This document shows, piece after piece, positions 45,002-55,126 of a stretch of DNA of 64,000 nucleotides. Made by a program: the position numbers and the translations under genes. Below the pieces are notes generated by a model that saw nothing but the letters and a program-made list of their open reading frames with translations, searched no databases and was not told where the DNA came from. Position 1 is the stretch's first letter. Every line of letters begins with the position of its first letter. Source of the stretch: Paraburkholderia sp. UYCP14C (lineage in GTDB: Bacteria; Pseudomonadota; Gammaproteobacteria; Burkholderiales; Burkholderiaceae); NCBI RefSeq assembly GCF_004197395.1, contig NZ_SELS01000005.1:62001-126000 (forward strand), given 5' to 3'.

Positions 45002-46276
45002 TCAAAGCTGCGTGTCCAGCAGCCGCACGAACTTTTCGATGATCTTCTCGGTGAGCGGGCGCCGCGTCCATGCTTCCAGCGAGACGCGCTTCGACTTCGC
45101 GATATCCTCGTCGAACGCGGAGGTCTGCTGCCTCGCGAAATCGCGGTCGTAGATGTTCAGGTTCGCTTCGTCGTTCAGCTTGAACGAGCGGTTGTCGAAG
45201 TTCGTCGAGCCGACCGACACCAGGTACTCGTCGACCACCAGCAACTTGCAATGGAACATGGTCGGCTGGTACTCGTAGATCTCGACGCCCGCCTTCAATA
45301 GATCGCCCCAGCAAGCACGTGAAGCTTCGCGCACCGTGTGCGTGTCGATGCGTTTGCCCGGCGTGACGATCTGTACTTTGACGCCGCGTTTCGCCGCTTC
45401 GACGATCGCGTTGATGGTGAGCTTGTCGGGCACAAAGTACGCGCTCGCAAGCTGCATACTGCGCGTCGCGGCGGTGATGGCCATCAGATACATCAACTGC
45501 ATGTCGTCGCTGCCACCCGACGGCGAACTGCTGAACATATGCGCGAGACCCTCGCCCTCTCCTTTCGGCTCGGCATCGATGTGCGGGAAATAGTCGGGAC
45601 CATGCAATACGCTGCCGGTCGTCTTGATCCAGTTGTCCATGAACACGGCCTGCATATGACCGACCACCGGACCCGTCACGCGGAAATGCGTATCGCGCCA
45701 ATGCTTTTCGTCCTGTGCATTGCCAGTCCACTCCGGCGCAATGCCGACTCCCCCCGTAAAACCGATCCGGCCGTCGATCACTAGTAGTTTGCGGTGCGTA
45801 CGATCGTTCATACGACCGAGTCCGGTCCAATGCGGCTTGTGATACTTGACCACTTCGGCGCCGGCCTCGCGCAGCAGTTGCAGATAGCGCTGATCCATTT
45901 TCGACGAACCGACCCAGTCGAGCAGTATATGGACGACGACACCTTCACGCGCCTTATCTGCAAGCGCACGTGCAATCTGTTCGCCGATCTCGCCAGACCA
46001 GTAAATGAACGTTTCAAACGTGATGGTTTTGCGCGCCGAGCGAATGCCTTCGAGCATCGACGGAAAGATCTGGTCGCCGTTCAGGAGCATCTCGAAGCGA
46101 TTACCCGATCCCACGGGCGGACCGAGCAATAGACCCATCGAGCGGAGGAATTGCGGATCTTCGCTCTTATAGAGCCGCTCGATCCTGTGTTCTATTTTCT
46201 TCTCGCCACTCGACAGATTGGCGATCACGAGAACGATCACGAGCGTGACGAACGCGGTAATAAGAATAGTCAGCAT
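45002..46276 (-). CDS. Phospholipase D-family cardiolipin synthase-like protein
   Basis: This 424-residue protein has one N-terminal membrane helix (ILITAFVTLVIVLVIANLSS) and two phospholipase D motifs: HRKLLVIDGRIGFTGG with His161, and HCKLLVVDEYLVSVGSTNFD with His342. It is closest in plan to bacterial cardiolipin synthase ClsB or ClsC, which joins phosphatidylglycerol units. GVGIAPEW after the first motif and NFDNRSFKLNDEANL after the second are typical. The ATG at 46276 has GAGG at 6 bases; a GTG at 46306 is less likely. Which Cls group it belongs to cannot be settled here. Confidence 0.88.
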   Translation of the reverse strand: MLTILITAFVTLVIVLVIANLSSGEKKIEHRIERLYKSEDPQFLRSMGLLLGPPVGSGNRFEMLLNGDQIFPSMLEGIRSARKTITFETFIYWSGEIGEQIARALADKAREGVVVHILLDWVGSSKMDQRYLQLLREAGAEVVKYHKPHWTGLGRMNDRTHRKLLVIDGRIGFTGGVGIAPEWTGNAQDEKHWRDTHFRVTGPVVGHMQAVFMDNWIKTTGSVLHGPDYFPHIDAEPKGEGEGLAHMFSSSPSGGSDDMQLMYLMAITAATRSMQLASAYFVPDKLTINAIVEAAKRGVKVQIVTPGKRIDTHTVREASRACWGDLLKAGVEIYEYQPTMFHCKLLVVDEYLVSVGSTNFDNRSFKLNDEANLNIYDRDFARQQTSAFDEDIAKSKRVSLEAWTRRPLTEKIIEKFVRLLDTQL

Positions 46277-46428
46277 GCGTGGCCTCGATGGCAAGCGGCG
46301 GAACACGATATGCGCGTCCCGCGTTCGACGGAAGAGTGCCGGATTCGTACCTGGCTTTCATTATCCTCACGTCGTGCACGGCGCGTGCCCGGGCCGGGAC
46401 CGCGCCTTGCTTGCCGGCTTCCAGCGCT

Positions 46429-46935
46429 TTATCTGACCAATGCAAATGCCTCGCGACTTGCTATTTCGCCCGCGCCGAATACGCCGATGACCGTAGAGTC
46501 CGACGCCACGCATTCGAACGTGGACGCCTGAAACGTAATAACGAAATGCCGCCGCGCGGGTGCCTCGGGATCAACGGCCATGGAACCTGTCGCCACGGCG
46601 GCAAGCTCCGCGCATAACGACGAATTGACCACTTCATGCACCGAGCAGCCGGTGAGACCGTGCGCCGCGAGCGGATGAATGGCGAGATCGTCATCACCCG
46701 GCGGCCCCAGACGATGAAACACGGTGTCGGCAAACAACACCGCGCAAAAAGGATCGTCGTCGGGATCGAATGGCCCGAATCGTTCAAAGTCCGACTCCGC
46801 GATCGGATAAGTGAGGATCACCCGGCGATCGCTGGCGACGATGAATGGTTCGGCGGCGTCGTCTGCCGGATGAGGAGCGAAGTCCAGCAGGAAGACCTGA
46901 TCTTCCTGCCGGGATACATCGAACGTGCTAACCAT
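46429..46935 (-). CDS. Hypothetical protein
   Basis: This 168-residue protein has no signal peptide or membrane helix and belongs to no family I recognise. It is acidic near the centre (FGPFDPDDDPF) and has a run of beta-prone stretches, VILTYPIAES and RRHFVITFQASTFECV. Codon use is normal for the region, which supports a real gene. It lies 22 bases downstream of the H-NS-like gene on the same strand, so the two may share a transcript. Confidence 0.6.
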   Translation of the reverse strand: MVSTFDVSRQEDQVFLLDFAPHPADDAAEPFIVASDRRVILTYPIAESDFERFGPFDPDDDPFCAVLFADTVFHRLGPPGDDDLAIHPLAAHGLTGCSVHEVVNSSLCAELAAVATGSMAVDPEAPARRHFVITFQASTFECVASDSTVIGVFGAGEIASREAFALVR

Positions 46936-46957
46936 CTACTTCACGACTCCGCGGCTA

Positions 46958-47809
46958 TTACGCGCTTGCTTGCGCCTCGGGCGCTTGCGGAGCTGCCGCC
47001 ACGGGCGCAGCCGTGCTCTTTGCGGCAGCCTTGCGCGCCGGTGCTTTTCTCGCCGTCTTCAAAGCGCTTTTGCGGCCAGCGGTTGTCTTCACCGTGGCTT
47101 TCCGGCTTGCCGGGGTCGCTTTTTTGGCTGCGGCCTTTTTCACGGCTGTTTTGCGAGTTGCCTTTTTCGCCACTGCTTTTTTCGCCGTGGTCTTCTTGCC
47201 TACCGCACTCGCGGTTGCTTTCGGCTGGCCGCTCTTTGCCGCCGCCTTAGCCGCTTTCGGAGCGGCGGCCTTCGCCGCGCCATCGATCAGGAATTTGCTG
47301 CGGTCCTTGACGGCGGCGAGCCATGCCGGCGCCGGACCGCGGCCGCTCCAGGTCGCGCCGGTTTTCGGATCCAGGTACTTCGGCGGCTGTGCGCCTTTCG
47401 GCTGACCTTTGCCGCGCTTCGCGGCGGGACTCGCCGCGGCTTTGCTTTCGCTCGCAGCGTCGATCAGGAACACAGTGCGGTCCTTCACGCCGGCAATCCA
47501 GCCAGGCGCGCGGCCATGACCCGTCCAGGTCGCGCCGGTTTTATGGTCGCGGTACTTCGCCGGCGTTGCCGATTTGGCGGCTTTGCTCGCGCCAGCCGGC
47601 CTTCCCCGACGCTTACCCGCATTGCCATTCAGACCTCGCGCGGCACGTCGTGCCTTCGCCTGTGCTTCGATATCGGCAGTCGTGAGACCGTGCTTCAGCA
47701 TCAATTCGCGAATCTGATCGACCGCGGCTTGTGCTTTTCTGGCAATGAGAACGTCAGCTTGCTCCTGGAGCTTCTTAAGCTTTGCTTGGATTTGCTCTAA
47801 CGAAGGCAT
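46958..47809 (-). CDS. H-NS-family protein with two DNA-binding modules and a histone H1-like tail
   Basis: This 283-residue nucleoid protein has an H-NS-type oligomerisation helix (residues 1-55, ending near the KARRAARG linker), then two copies of the H-NS C-terminal DNA-binding module: KYRDHKTGATWTGHGRAPGW (85-104) and KYLDPKTGATWSGRGPAPAW (144-163). A long tail, from residue 175, is nearly all Lys, Ala and Thr in PAKKA-like blocks, like histone H1 or Bordetella BpH1. A normal H-NS has about 100-135 residues and one module. GGAG precedes the ATG at 47809. It should bind A/T-rich DNA and could silence foreign genes. GRR-G-R at 66-70 resembles an AT-hook. Confidence 0.88.
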   Translation of the reverse strand: MPSLEQIQAKLKKLQEQADVLIARKAQAAVDQIRELMLKHGLTTADIEAQAKARRAARGLNGNAGKRRGRPAGASKAAKSATPAKYRDHKTGATWTGHGRAPGWIAGVKDRTVFLIDAASESKAAASPAAKRGKGQPKGAQPPKYLDPKTGATWSGRGPAPAWLAAVKDRSKFLIDGAAKAAAPKAAKAAAKSGQPKATASAVGKKTTAKKAVAKKATRKTAVKKAAAKKATPASRKATVKTTAGRKSALKTARKAPARKAAAKSTAAPVAAAPQAPEAQASA

Positions 47810-48018
47810 TTGATTGCTCCTTATGTGGTAATCGTCGAACTATGCCATGAATGAAGGAAGAAAGGCAGTCTATTGACCTATCCCTGGCTTCAATACATCG
47901 ATACGGACGCCGATGCAGCGTTCAAATAACAAAAGCTTTCGGGTTTTCAACCAGCTCTTCGAAGCTTTCTTCCTTTTCCTTCCCTCCTGATTCTTCTTTT
48001 TCATTTCGGTTCCACCAC

Positions 48019-48357
48019 TCAGATCGGCGTAAAAACGACGACCTGGCGATCGGCAATGTACCTCACACTCCGTATAAAGCGGTAGCGTTGACCGTCCGCG
48101 GTTATCCGGTTCAGGCCCAGGCAGGTCAGTAGCAGCATTTCGTCTGCCTGGAAAGCATCGACGACACCGGAATCCGTTAAATCCTCCAATGCACCGGATG
48201 GATTGCCGACATATACGCTGCGCGCCTGCTTGCCGATCCTCATGACGACCACGCTTTTTCCCTCGTCGAGGGCCAATTCGAGAAAGCTCGCGAGCGTGCG
48301 CAACGACTCCGGTGTGCAAGTCCTGGTCTGATAGATCGCTGCATTCGATGGCGTCAT
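48019..48357 (-). CDS. Hypothetical protein
   Basis: This 112-residue protein has a modest core: SLRTLASFLELALDEGKSVVVMRIG and later YRFIRSVRYIADRQVVVF. There is no signal or membrane helix. I do not recognise a family. It lies 210 bases upstream of the H-NS-like gene and on the same strand, so the two might be cotranscribed. Normal codon bias makes it a likely gene. Confidence 0.55.
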   Translation of the reverse strand: MTPSNAAIYQTRTCTPESLRTLASFLELALDEGKSVVVMRIGKQARSVYVGNPSGALEDLTDSGVVDAFQADEMLLLTCLGLNRITADGQRYRFIRSVRYIADRQVVVFTPI

Positions 48358-48765
48358 TTGTGTTTCCCCGTCATCCGCATCGGCTGCAAAAAAAGGGCGC
48401 CGCCGTGCTTTCCGGCATTAGTCGCTTCTACTATAGCCCGGCATTTGGATATTCAAAGGAGAGTAGTCCACTTTTTATTTGAATTCGGTCTTTTTTCGTG
48501 GTCGGCTTTAGCGACCCGATTCAAACGTGCGCGAAACGCTACGGACGATGCGTGCAAACACGCCGCGTCCGTAACGTGCCGTTACCGATCTTGCAGGACC
48601 TGTTGCGCCTGCACCGGCGCCTTCCATTTAGACTTCATGTCCGTAGCCGGCGGCGGATGTATCGCCAATAGAGAGTCCAATGCCAGCCGCCGTGCTCGCG
48701 GCGCCTATTGAAAACGACGCCGAACCACCCTATTTGGGATCCACACAAACACGAAGGTACTTCCA
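48358..48765. other. Intergenic region
   Basis: This 408-base region between divergent genes has A/T-rich patches around 48460-48500 (TTTTTATTTGAATTCGGTCT) and no recognisable gene. It is a plausible target for H-NS binding and probably contains both promoters. Confidence 0.45.
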
Positions 48766-49017
48766 ATGAACACTTGCTTTATTCGAACCGCCCTCGGGGC
48801 AATGGCAGTCTCTTTGGCAATGGCCGGCACCGCGAACGCGGCCGGTTGCCTGAAAGGAGCGGTAGTAGGCGGCGTCGCCGGGCACTATGCGGGACATCAT
48901 GCGGTGGTCGGCGCAGTCGGCGGCTGTATCGTCGGACGGCATATGGCCAAAAAGCACGCCGAAGAACAGCAGGCGGCGGCTCAGGCCGCGCCGCATCAGC
49001 AAGCCAGAATGCAGTAA
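48766..49017 (+). CDS. Small secreted glycine-zipper protein
   Basis: This 83-residue protein has a signal peptide cut after ANAA. The mature part begins with a Gly-zipper helix, GAVVGGVAGHYAGHHAVVGA, followed by VGGCIVGRHMAK and a charged Gln/Ala tail. Such glycine zippers assemble in or on the outer membrane. Histidines replace some of the usual small residues, so metal binding is possible. No other family is recognisable. Confidence 0.75.
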   Translation: MNTCFIRTALGAMAVSLAMAGTANAAGCLKGAVVGGVAGHYAGHHAVVGAVGGCIVGRHMAKKHAEEQQAAAQAAPHQQARMQ

Positions 49018-49113
49018 CTGGAGAACTGCGGGCGCTGCCGCAAAGGTTCGCACGAGAGACCAACCGACAATGTTAGAACCTCTATACACGGCAACGCGCC
49101 CTGCTCCGATCAC

Positions 49114-50187
49114 TCAGGCAATGCGTAATCCGCGCGCCGGCAAGATCTCCTGAGTGATCACGAACCGGTGTTGTTTGACCGCGTCGTGAAAGAGCCGGTA
49201 GTCGCTCTTCTCGAAGGCGGTCGTCCACTCCGGTCTGTCCCCGGTGTCGTCATCGCACAACAAACCGGTGGCCAGGTACTTCCACGACCCGTGTCCTTTG
49301 GCGATATAGCCGGGCACGGGTTCTTTCAAACCCGGAATACGCCCGGCGTTCACCCATTCACAAACGGTTCCCAAACGCAGGTTGTCGTCGGGTTCGCGGT
49401 TCGTATCGAGCAGTCGGGTCAGCGCGTCTTTTACGTCGTCCGGCAGGCCGGGCTGGCTTTCGAAATCTTCGCGCCCGGCCAGATAAGCTCGCACGACACG
49501 ACAACTCATGTCCGCCGCTTCCACGAAATCCGGCAAATTGTGTCGCGAGATGAATTGATTGCGGCCGTCGATGTAATGCCAGCGTGCCCACGGCTGGTCG
49601 GGATAATGCAACGCGGCGCCGTGGCCGACCGGCAACGCGACCGTCAGAACGTCCTCCTCGACATGCTCGATCAGATGCGCGACCGCCAGTTCGAGGCTCG
49701 CGATCCAGCCTTTGCGCGTGCAATCCTGCGCTTCGAGAAGATGCACGCGATTCCACGAGCTTTCGATGCCCGCGAATCCCTGGTGCGCCCAGGTATCGAC
49801 ATAGGTATGAAGCGTCACGCCGAGCCGGTGCAACCCGGTCTCCGAATCGTGCTGCCGGATCCCGCGCCGCACGACTTCGCGCGCGACTTCGCTATCGGGC
49901 CGGCAAACCGCCTTTTCCTCGAGAGTGTCGCCCACGCCGGCCGGCAGAAAATGGAACGGGGTCCAGACGAGCCGATTCTGGTCGTTCTCGGTATTGACGT
50001 AATCGAATAACTTGTGCGCGGTCGCGAATCGCTCGAATGTCTCGCCCCCTTTGAAGCGAAGTATTCCGCTCGTGGTTGCGTCGTCGACATATTGACAGGC
50101 ATGCGCGACGGTTTGCGCATCGCCGGCCGTCAGGCCGCCGACGCGCGCGGCAATGTAGACCACGCCGTAATGGAAGTCGATATTCAT
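49114..50187 (-). CDS. DUF6765 family protein
   Basis: This 357-residue protein begins MNIDFHYGVVYIAARVGG, then has HACQYVDDATTSGILRFKGG and LGVTLHTYVDTWAHQGFAG. The repeated His/Asp pairs are those of DUF6765, reminiscent of the helical phospholipase C/P1 nuclease metal site, where His and Asp bind metal. GGAGCGCC lies before the ATG at 50187. There is no signal peptide. The gene appears alone. The function is unknown, with a metal-dependent phosphoesterase the best guess, at low certainty. Confidence 0.72.
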   Translation of the reverse strand: MNIDFHYGVVYIAARVGGLTAGDAQTVAHACQYVDDATTSGILRFKGGETFERFATAHKLFDYVNTENDQNRLVWTPFHFLPAGVGDTLEEKAVCRPDSEVAREVVRRGIRQHDSETGLHRLGVTLHTYVDTWAHQGFAGIESSWNRVHLLEAQDCTRKGWIASLELAVAHLIEHVEEDVLTVALPVGHGAALHYPDQPWARWHYIDGRNQFISRHNLPDFVEAADMSCRVVRAYLAGREDFESQPGLPDDVKDALTRLLDTNREPDDNLRLGTVCEWVNAGRIPGLKEPVPGYIAKGHGSWKYLATGLLCDDDTGDRPEWTTAFEKSDYRLFHDAVKQHRFVITQEILPARGLRIA

Positions 50188-50462
50188 GGCAGGCGCTCCT
50201 GGCGCGCGTAATCACGGCCGGTTTGTGGCCGGCGATAGGGCGAGACGAATACGGGGAGCTGCGCGTGAGTAGATAGTAGACGAGCGAGCGGCGCGCGCCT
50301 TTAAAAAACATGCGTTTTGAACGCGTTTTTCCACGTTTCGCGCCACGCGACTATTCGGGCTACTGAAGGAAGGGTGGGCGGGGCGGGCAAGATGAAACCT
50401 GCCGGCCCGGAATGCCGCGGCGGGATGAGGCGAAAAAGAGAACCCGTCCTGACCGACGCCGC

Positions 50463-50924
50463 TCAGGTCAAATGTGTAACGGACAGACGACTATTCCACT
50501 GCTGGTTCAGATACTCCAGCGCGAACATCCGGTGACAATGATGTGGTAAATGTTCACTGCAAAGCAGGCAACCCGAGTCGAATAGCGCGATATCCAGATT
50601 GCTTTCGACGCGGCGGCGGGCAATCAGGTCGAAATACTCCTCGCGAAAGTTCTCCCAGCTCAACTGCTTGCCCTGGTAGCGTTTGAGCAGTTCCGGTTCG
50701 GGAGCCAGCTCCGGTATTTCCACGTACGCCGCATTGCACAACTGCTCGAGAAAGAAAGGCAAATCCTGCTTTTTCGCAAAGCCAGCCAGCTGCGACGTGT
50801 TGTTGAGGCGAATGTCGAGCACCGTGCGCACATGGGCGTCCTTCAACAAACTGAAGAACTTCTGGGCGCTCTTGCCGGTAAAACCGATGCTCGCCACCTG
50901 CACGGCACTTTTGCTGCTTTTCAT
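50463..50924 (-). CDS. DUF488 family protein
   Basis: This 153-residue protein is of the DUF488 family: VASIGFTGKSAQKFFSLLK, VLDIRLNNTSQ and the late HHCHRMFALEYL with a Cys/His pair. CLLCSEHLPHHCH contains several potential ligands. It is cytoplasmic. The ATG at 50924 has AGGGGA at good spacing; the frame extends 11 codons further but without support. Family members are small proteins of unknown function, sometimes near stress genes. Confidence 0.82.
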   Translation of the reverse strand: MKSSKSAVQVASIGFTGKSAQKFFSLLKDAHVRTVLDIRLNNTSQLAGFAKKQDLPFFLEQLCNAAYVEIPELAPEPELLKRYQGKQLSWENFREEYFDLIARRRVESNLDIALFDSGCLLCSEHLPHHCHRMFALEYLNQQWNSRLSVTHLT

Positions 50925-50962
50925 GGTGAATCCCCTGGCGGGCCATTCGGCGCCCATAAAAA

Positions 50963-50991
50963 AGCCTCGCTGCGATGCGCGCAGCGAGGCT
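50963..50991 (-). terminator. Intrinsic terminator of the FKBP gene
   Basis: AGCCTCGCTGCG and its perfect 12-base complement enclose a 5-base loop; on the minus strand it is followed by TTTTTT. It ends transcription of the FKBP gene. The DUF488 gene on the same strand lies just beyond, so it probably has its own promoter or needs read-through. Confidence 0.88.
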
Positions 50992-51028
50992 CGGGTCTCA
51001 GTGCATTTTTAGCGCCGCTCGCGCGCAT

Positions 51029-51430
51029 TTACTTGACGATGTCGACCAGTTCAACTTCGAAGGTCAGATCGGTATTCGGCGGAATCGGGCCAACGCCGCG
51101 ATCGCCGTAGGCGGTCGCCGCCGGGCACGTGAGTCGCGCCTTGCCGCCGACTTTCATCTTCTGCACGCCTTGCGTCCAGCACGGAATCACGCGATTGAGC
51201 GGGAACGTGGCCGGGCCGCCATGCTTGGCCGAGCTATCGAATTCGGTGCCGTTCGGCAGCGTGCCGCGATAGTTGACCTTTACCACGTCGGTCGCGGACG
51301 GTTGCGGGCCCGTGCCTTGCGTCAGATGTTCGACGATGACGCCGGACGGCAGTTTCTCCGTGGCCGGCGCGGCAGCCATCGCGGTCGAGGACAGAACGGC
51401 TGCGGCCAGCAAAGCAACGAGTGATTTCAA
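51029..51430 (-). CDS. FKBP-type peptidyl-prolyl isomerase
   Basis: This 133-residue protein has a signal peptide ([19 protein letters not shown]) and one FKBP domain: [20 protein letters not shown], then [19 protein letters not shown] with the active-site Trp, and [18 protein letters not shown]. It should catalyse proline isomerisation in the periplasm. The start codon is TTG at 51430, supported by GGAG 7 bases upstream and by the intact signal peptide; the next in-frame ATG would lose the signal. Confidence 0.92.
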   Translation of the reverse strand: MKSLVALLAAAVLSSTAMAAAPATEKLPSGVIVEHLTQGTGPQPSATDVVKVNYRGTLPNGTEFDSSAKHGGPATFPLNRVIPCWTQGVQKMKVGGKARLTCPAATAYGDRGVGPIPPNTDLTFEVELVDIVK

Positions 51431-51632
51431 AGCGAATCTCCAGTGGGGTAACCCGGCTGATTGTAACGGATCGGATGTCGGCCGAGGCTTTCAGGTATTG
51501 CCCGATGTCACCGGCCGTTGCTCGCCTATCCGGGACGTCTCTGAACTGCCGCGCGACCCCGCGGTCCACATGAACATCCGGCGCAGGAGTCGCGGGCACG
51601 CGATTCCGCCACACCCGTTGAGAGCGCTTTCG

Positions 51633-54275
51633 ATGACCGAGCCGGCCCATTCCGACGACCCCGCTTACGACTCCGGCGCCTCGCCTGCGTCCGCCGACGA
51701 GCGGCCTCGCGCGCCCAGGCCGCGCCGGATTCCGCGCAGCCGCGCGCAACAGGCGCGGCTCGATGCGCGCGAACCGGCTTTCGAGCCGCTACCGTTCCCT
51801 TCGTATTCAGCCGACGAAGCGCGCCGCCCGTTCGCGGACAAACTCGATACATGGTTCGCCGCGCGCCGCTGGCAACCGTTCGAATTTCAGCGCGAGGTGT
51901 GGCGCAATATCGACAGCGGCGCGAGCGGGGTGCTGCACGCGAGCACCGGAGCCGGCAAAACCTGGGCCGTATGGTTCGGCGCGCTCGCCGCGTTCGCGAG
52001 CGCAGCGTCGATGCCGCGCAAGCATCCCGAACCGTTGACGGTACTTTGGATCACGCCGATGCGCGCGCTCGCGGCCGACACCGCGCGCGCATTGCAAAGC
52101 TCCGCGGCCGAACTCGCCGTACCTTGGAGCGTCGGTCTGCGCACCGGCGATACGTCGGCCGCCGAGCGCGAGCGGCAGAACCGGCGCATGCCGTCCGCGC
52201 TCGTCACGACGCCCGAGAGTCTGACGCTGATCCTGACACGCGCCGATGCGCGCGAAGTACTGGCTCAGGTACGGCTCGTGATCGTCGACGAATGGCACGA
52301 ACTGCTCGGCAATAAGCGCGGCACGCAGACGCAGCTCGCGCTCGCCCGTCTCACGCATTGGCGGCCCCGCTTGCAGGTGTGGGGGTTGTCGGCGACGCTC
52401 GGCAATCTGTCGTTCGCGACCGAGGTACTGCTCGCGCCGGTCGCGACGCCGCACGTCACCGTACACGGCGCTCTGCCCAAAGCACTGATCGTCGATACGA
52501 TCATTCCCGACACGATCGAGCGCTTTCCGTGGGGCGGTCATATGGGCATGCGCCAGGTCGATGCGGTCGCGCGCGCGATCGACGAAGCGCGCACGTCGCT
52601 CGTCTTCACGAACACGCGCTCGCAATGCGAGGTCTGGTATCAGGCACTACTCGACGCGCGGCCCGAATGGGCCGGAGCGATCGCCTTGCATCACGGCTCG
52701 CTCGATCAGCAGGTGCGCGAGTGGGTCGAACGCGGGTTGAAGAAAGGCTTGCTGAAAGTCGTCGTGTGTACGTCGAGCCTCGATCTCGGCGTCGATTTTC
52801 TGCCGGTGGAACGGGTGTTCCAGATCGGCTCGCCGAAAGGTGTCGCGCGTTTGATGCAGCGCGCGGGCCGCTCGGGACATGCGCCCGGTTTGCCGTCGCG
52901 GGCGACGATCGTGCCGACGCATGCGCTCGAATTGATCGAGGCGGCGGCCGCTCGCGAAGCCGTCGACAAGCGGCAGATCGAAAGCCGCGATACGCCGCAA
53001 AAGCCGTTCGACGTGCTGGTGCAGCACCTCGTCACCGTCGCGATCGGCGGCGGCTTCGACGCGGTCGAGTTGTACGATGAACTTCTGCACACCTATGCAT
53101 ATCGCGATCTGACGCAGCAGGAGTTCGACTGGGCGCTGGGTTTCGTCGAAGGCGGCGGCGCGACGCTGCGCGCGTATCCCGACTACCATCGCGTCGCGCG
53201 CGATAGCGACGGTCTGTACCGAGTCCCGCGCCACGATCTCGTGCGCCGGCATCGCAACAACATCGGCACGATCGTCGCAAACGGCACGCTCAACGTTGCG
53301 TATCTGTCGGGCGGACGCATTGGCGCAATCGAGGAGTCGTTCATTTCGCGGCTCAAGCCCGGCGATGTGTTTACGTTCGGCGGCCGTGCACTCGAACTGA
53401 TCCGCGTGCAGGACATGACGGCGTGGGTGCGGCGCGCGACCTCGTCTCGCGGCGCGATGCCGCAATGGGCCGGCAGTCGGATGCCGCTGTCGTCCGAACT
53501 CGCCGACGCGACGCTGACGATGCTGGCGCGCGCCGCCGACGGCATTTACGACGAACCGGAGATGCGCGCGGTACGGCCGCTACTCGAATTGCAGCAGAAG
53601 TGGTCGGCATTGCCCGAGCCGGGCGAACTCGTCGTCGAACTGCTCAAATCGCGCGAGGGGCACCACTTCTTCTGCTATCCGTTCGCGGGGCGCACCGCGC
53701 ATATCGGACTCGGCGCGTTGCTCGCGTGGCGAGTCGCGCGCGAGAAGCCCGGCACGTTTTCGATTTCGATGAACGACTACGGGTTCGAACTGCTGTGCGC
53801 GCAGGCATTCGATTGGGACGCGCAATTGCGCAATGGCCTGCTTTCACCTGAAGAACTCGATCACGACATTCTCGCGAGCCTCAATTCGTCCGAGCTCTCG
53901 TTGCGACGCTTTCGCGAGATTGCGCGAGTGTCGGGACTGGTATTCCAGGCGCATCCGGGACAGCAGAAAAGCGCGCGGCAATTGCAGGCATCGAGCGGAC
54001 TTTTCTACGAGATCTTTCGCCAGCACGATCGCGGCAATCTGCTGCTCGGTCAGGCCGATACCGAAGTACTGCTGCAGGAACTCGACGTGCGGCGCATTCG
54101 TATTGCGCTCGAACGAATGAACGCGAGCCGCGTCGTGCTCACGCGGCCGAAGAAACCGACGCCGTTCGCGTTTCCGATGATCGTCGGACGCCTGCGCGAA
54201 AAAGTCAGCACGGAGAAGCTCGCCGATCGCGTCGAGCGGATGCTCGCCGAACTCGAAAGGGCCGCGCAACGATGA
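51633..54275 (+). CDS. Ligase-associated DNA damage response DEXH-box helicase
   Basis: This 880-residue Lhr-type helicase has Walker A STGAGKTW near residue 110, motif Ia TPMRALAAD, the DEXH box [11 protein letters not shown] (Asp-Glu-Trp-His), motif [11 protein letters not shown], and motif [10 protein letters not shown]. The second half carries the winged-helix and beta-barrel domains of the Lhr core. In the ligase-associated set, it works with an ATP-dependent ligase, an exonuclease and a phosphoesterase; here only the phosphoesterase follows. ATG at 51633 begins [15 protein letters not shown]; the frame extends upstream but has no ribosome site there. The first 45 residues are Pro/Arg-rich. 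Confidence 0.92.
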   Translation: MTEPAHSDDPAYDSGASPASADERPRAPRPRRIPRSRAQQARLDAREPAFEPLPFPSYSADEARRPFADKLDTWFAARRWQPFEFQREVWRNIDSGASGVLHASTGAGKTWAVWFGALAAFASAASMPRKHPEPLTVLWITPMRALAADTARALQSSAAELAVPWSVGLRTGDTSAAERERQNRRMPSALVTTPESLTLILTRADAREVLAQVRLVIVDEWHELLGNKRGTQTQLALARLTHWRPRLQVWGLSATLGNLSFATEVLLAPVATPHVTVHGALPKALIVDTIIPDTIERFPWGGHMGMRQVDAVARAIDEARTSLVFTNTRSQCEVWYQALLDARPEWAGAIALHHGSLDQQVREWVERGLKKGLLKVVVCTSSLDLGVDFLPVERVFQIGSPKGVARLMQRAGRSGHAPGLPSRATIVPTHALELIEAAAAREAVDKRQIESRDTPQKPFDVLVQHLVTVAIGGGFDAVELYDELLHTYAYRDLTQQEFDWALGFVEGGGATLRAYPDYHRVARDSDGLYRVPRHDLVRRHRNNIGTIVANGTLNVAYLSGGRIGAIEESFISRLKPGDVFTFGGRALELIRVQDMTAWVRRATSSRGAMPQWAGSRMPLSSELADATLTMLARAADGIYDEPEMRAVRPLLELQQKWSALPEPGELVVELLKSREGHHFFCYPFAGRTAHIGLGALLAWRVAREKPGTFSISMNDYGFELLCAQAFDWDAQLRNGLLSPEELDHDILASLNSSELSLRRFREIARVSGLVFQAHPGQQKSARQLQASSGLFYEIFRQHDRGNLLLGQADTEVLLQELDVRRIRIALERMNASRVVLTRPKKPTPFAFPMIVGRLREKVSTEKLADRVERMLAELERAAQR

Positions 54276-54934
54276 AGCCTACCTCGCTTGCGATCGACGT
54301 CGGCGGACGCCCTCTCGTACTGTCGAGCTTGCGCGCCAGTTTCGATCCTGTGCTGCGTGCGCTTTTTATCGCCGATGCGCATTTCGGCAAGGATGCGGTG
54401 TTTCGCGCGCGCGGCATTCCGGTGCCGACCGGTTCGACCGTCGACAATTTGCTGCGGATCGATCGTCTGATCGCCGAGTTCGAGCCGGCGACGCTGGTGT
54501 TTCTCGGCGATCTGCTGCATGCGCGCGAGTCGCTGTCGACGCTCACGCTCGATGCGTTGCATGCCTGGCGCGCACGGCATGCGTCGATGCGGGTGGTGCT
54601 CGTCGAGGGCAATCACGATCGGCAGGCAGGTACGTTGCCGCGTCGGATGGATGTCGAGTCTGTGCGCGAGCCGTGGCACATCGGGGCGTGGGCGCTGTGC
54701 CATCACCCGCATGCGGTCGATCACGCGTATGTGCTCGCAGGGCATGTGCATCCGGTCTATCGGATCACGACGCGGACCGATTCGGTGCGCGTGCCGTGCT
54801 TTCGCTTTGGGATCGATCGGGGGGTGCTGCCGGCGTTCGGGAGTTTTACTGGAGGCGCTCGTGAGACGGGGCGCGTTTTGGGAGAGAGAGTTTTTCTTGT
54901 CGTGCAGGAGAGGGTGATCGAGTTGCGGAGTTGA
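54272..54934 (+). CDS. pdeM: Ligase-associated DNA damage response endonuclease PdeM
   Basis: This 220-residue calcineurin-like phosphoesterase has all the metal motifs: [24 protein letters not shown], and LAGHVHP. Its ATG overlaps the helicase stop (ATGA), so the two are co-translated. It should cut or trim DNA in repair together with the helicase. The ligase and exonuclease genes of the usual four-gene set are absent from this side, so they are elsewhere or lost. Confidence 0.92.
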   Translation: MKPTSLAIDVGGRPLVLSSLRASFDPVLRALFIADAHFGKDAVFRARGIPVPTGSTVDNLLRIDRLIAEFEPATLVFLGDLLHARESLSTLTLDALHAWRARHASMRVVLVEGNHDRQAGTLPRRMDVESVREPWHIGAWALCHHPHAVDHAYVLAGHVHPVYRITTRTDSVRVPCFRFGIDRGVLPAFGSFTGGARETGRVLGERVFLVVQERVIELRS

Positions 54935-55126
54935 GCGGACGGTGGGAGCCGTCCACGTTGTTGTTTGGTTGGGTTTTTGTTTGCTGGATCGCTAAGGGGG
55001 ACTTTCGCCGGCTTTTTGGCTGCAAGTTCCCCATGGCGCTCGCGCGCGGTCGGTGTGGAGGCCGGGTGGCGCCGGCCTCCATTCCCGGAGGGAGCCCCGC
55101 GAGGTTCGAGGGACTCCTGCCACGGG

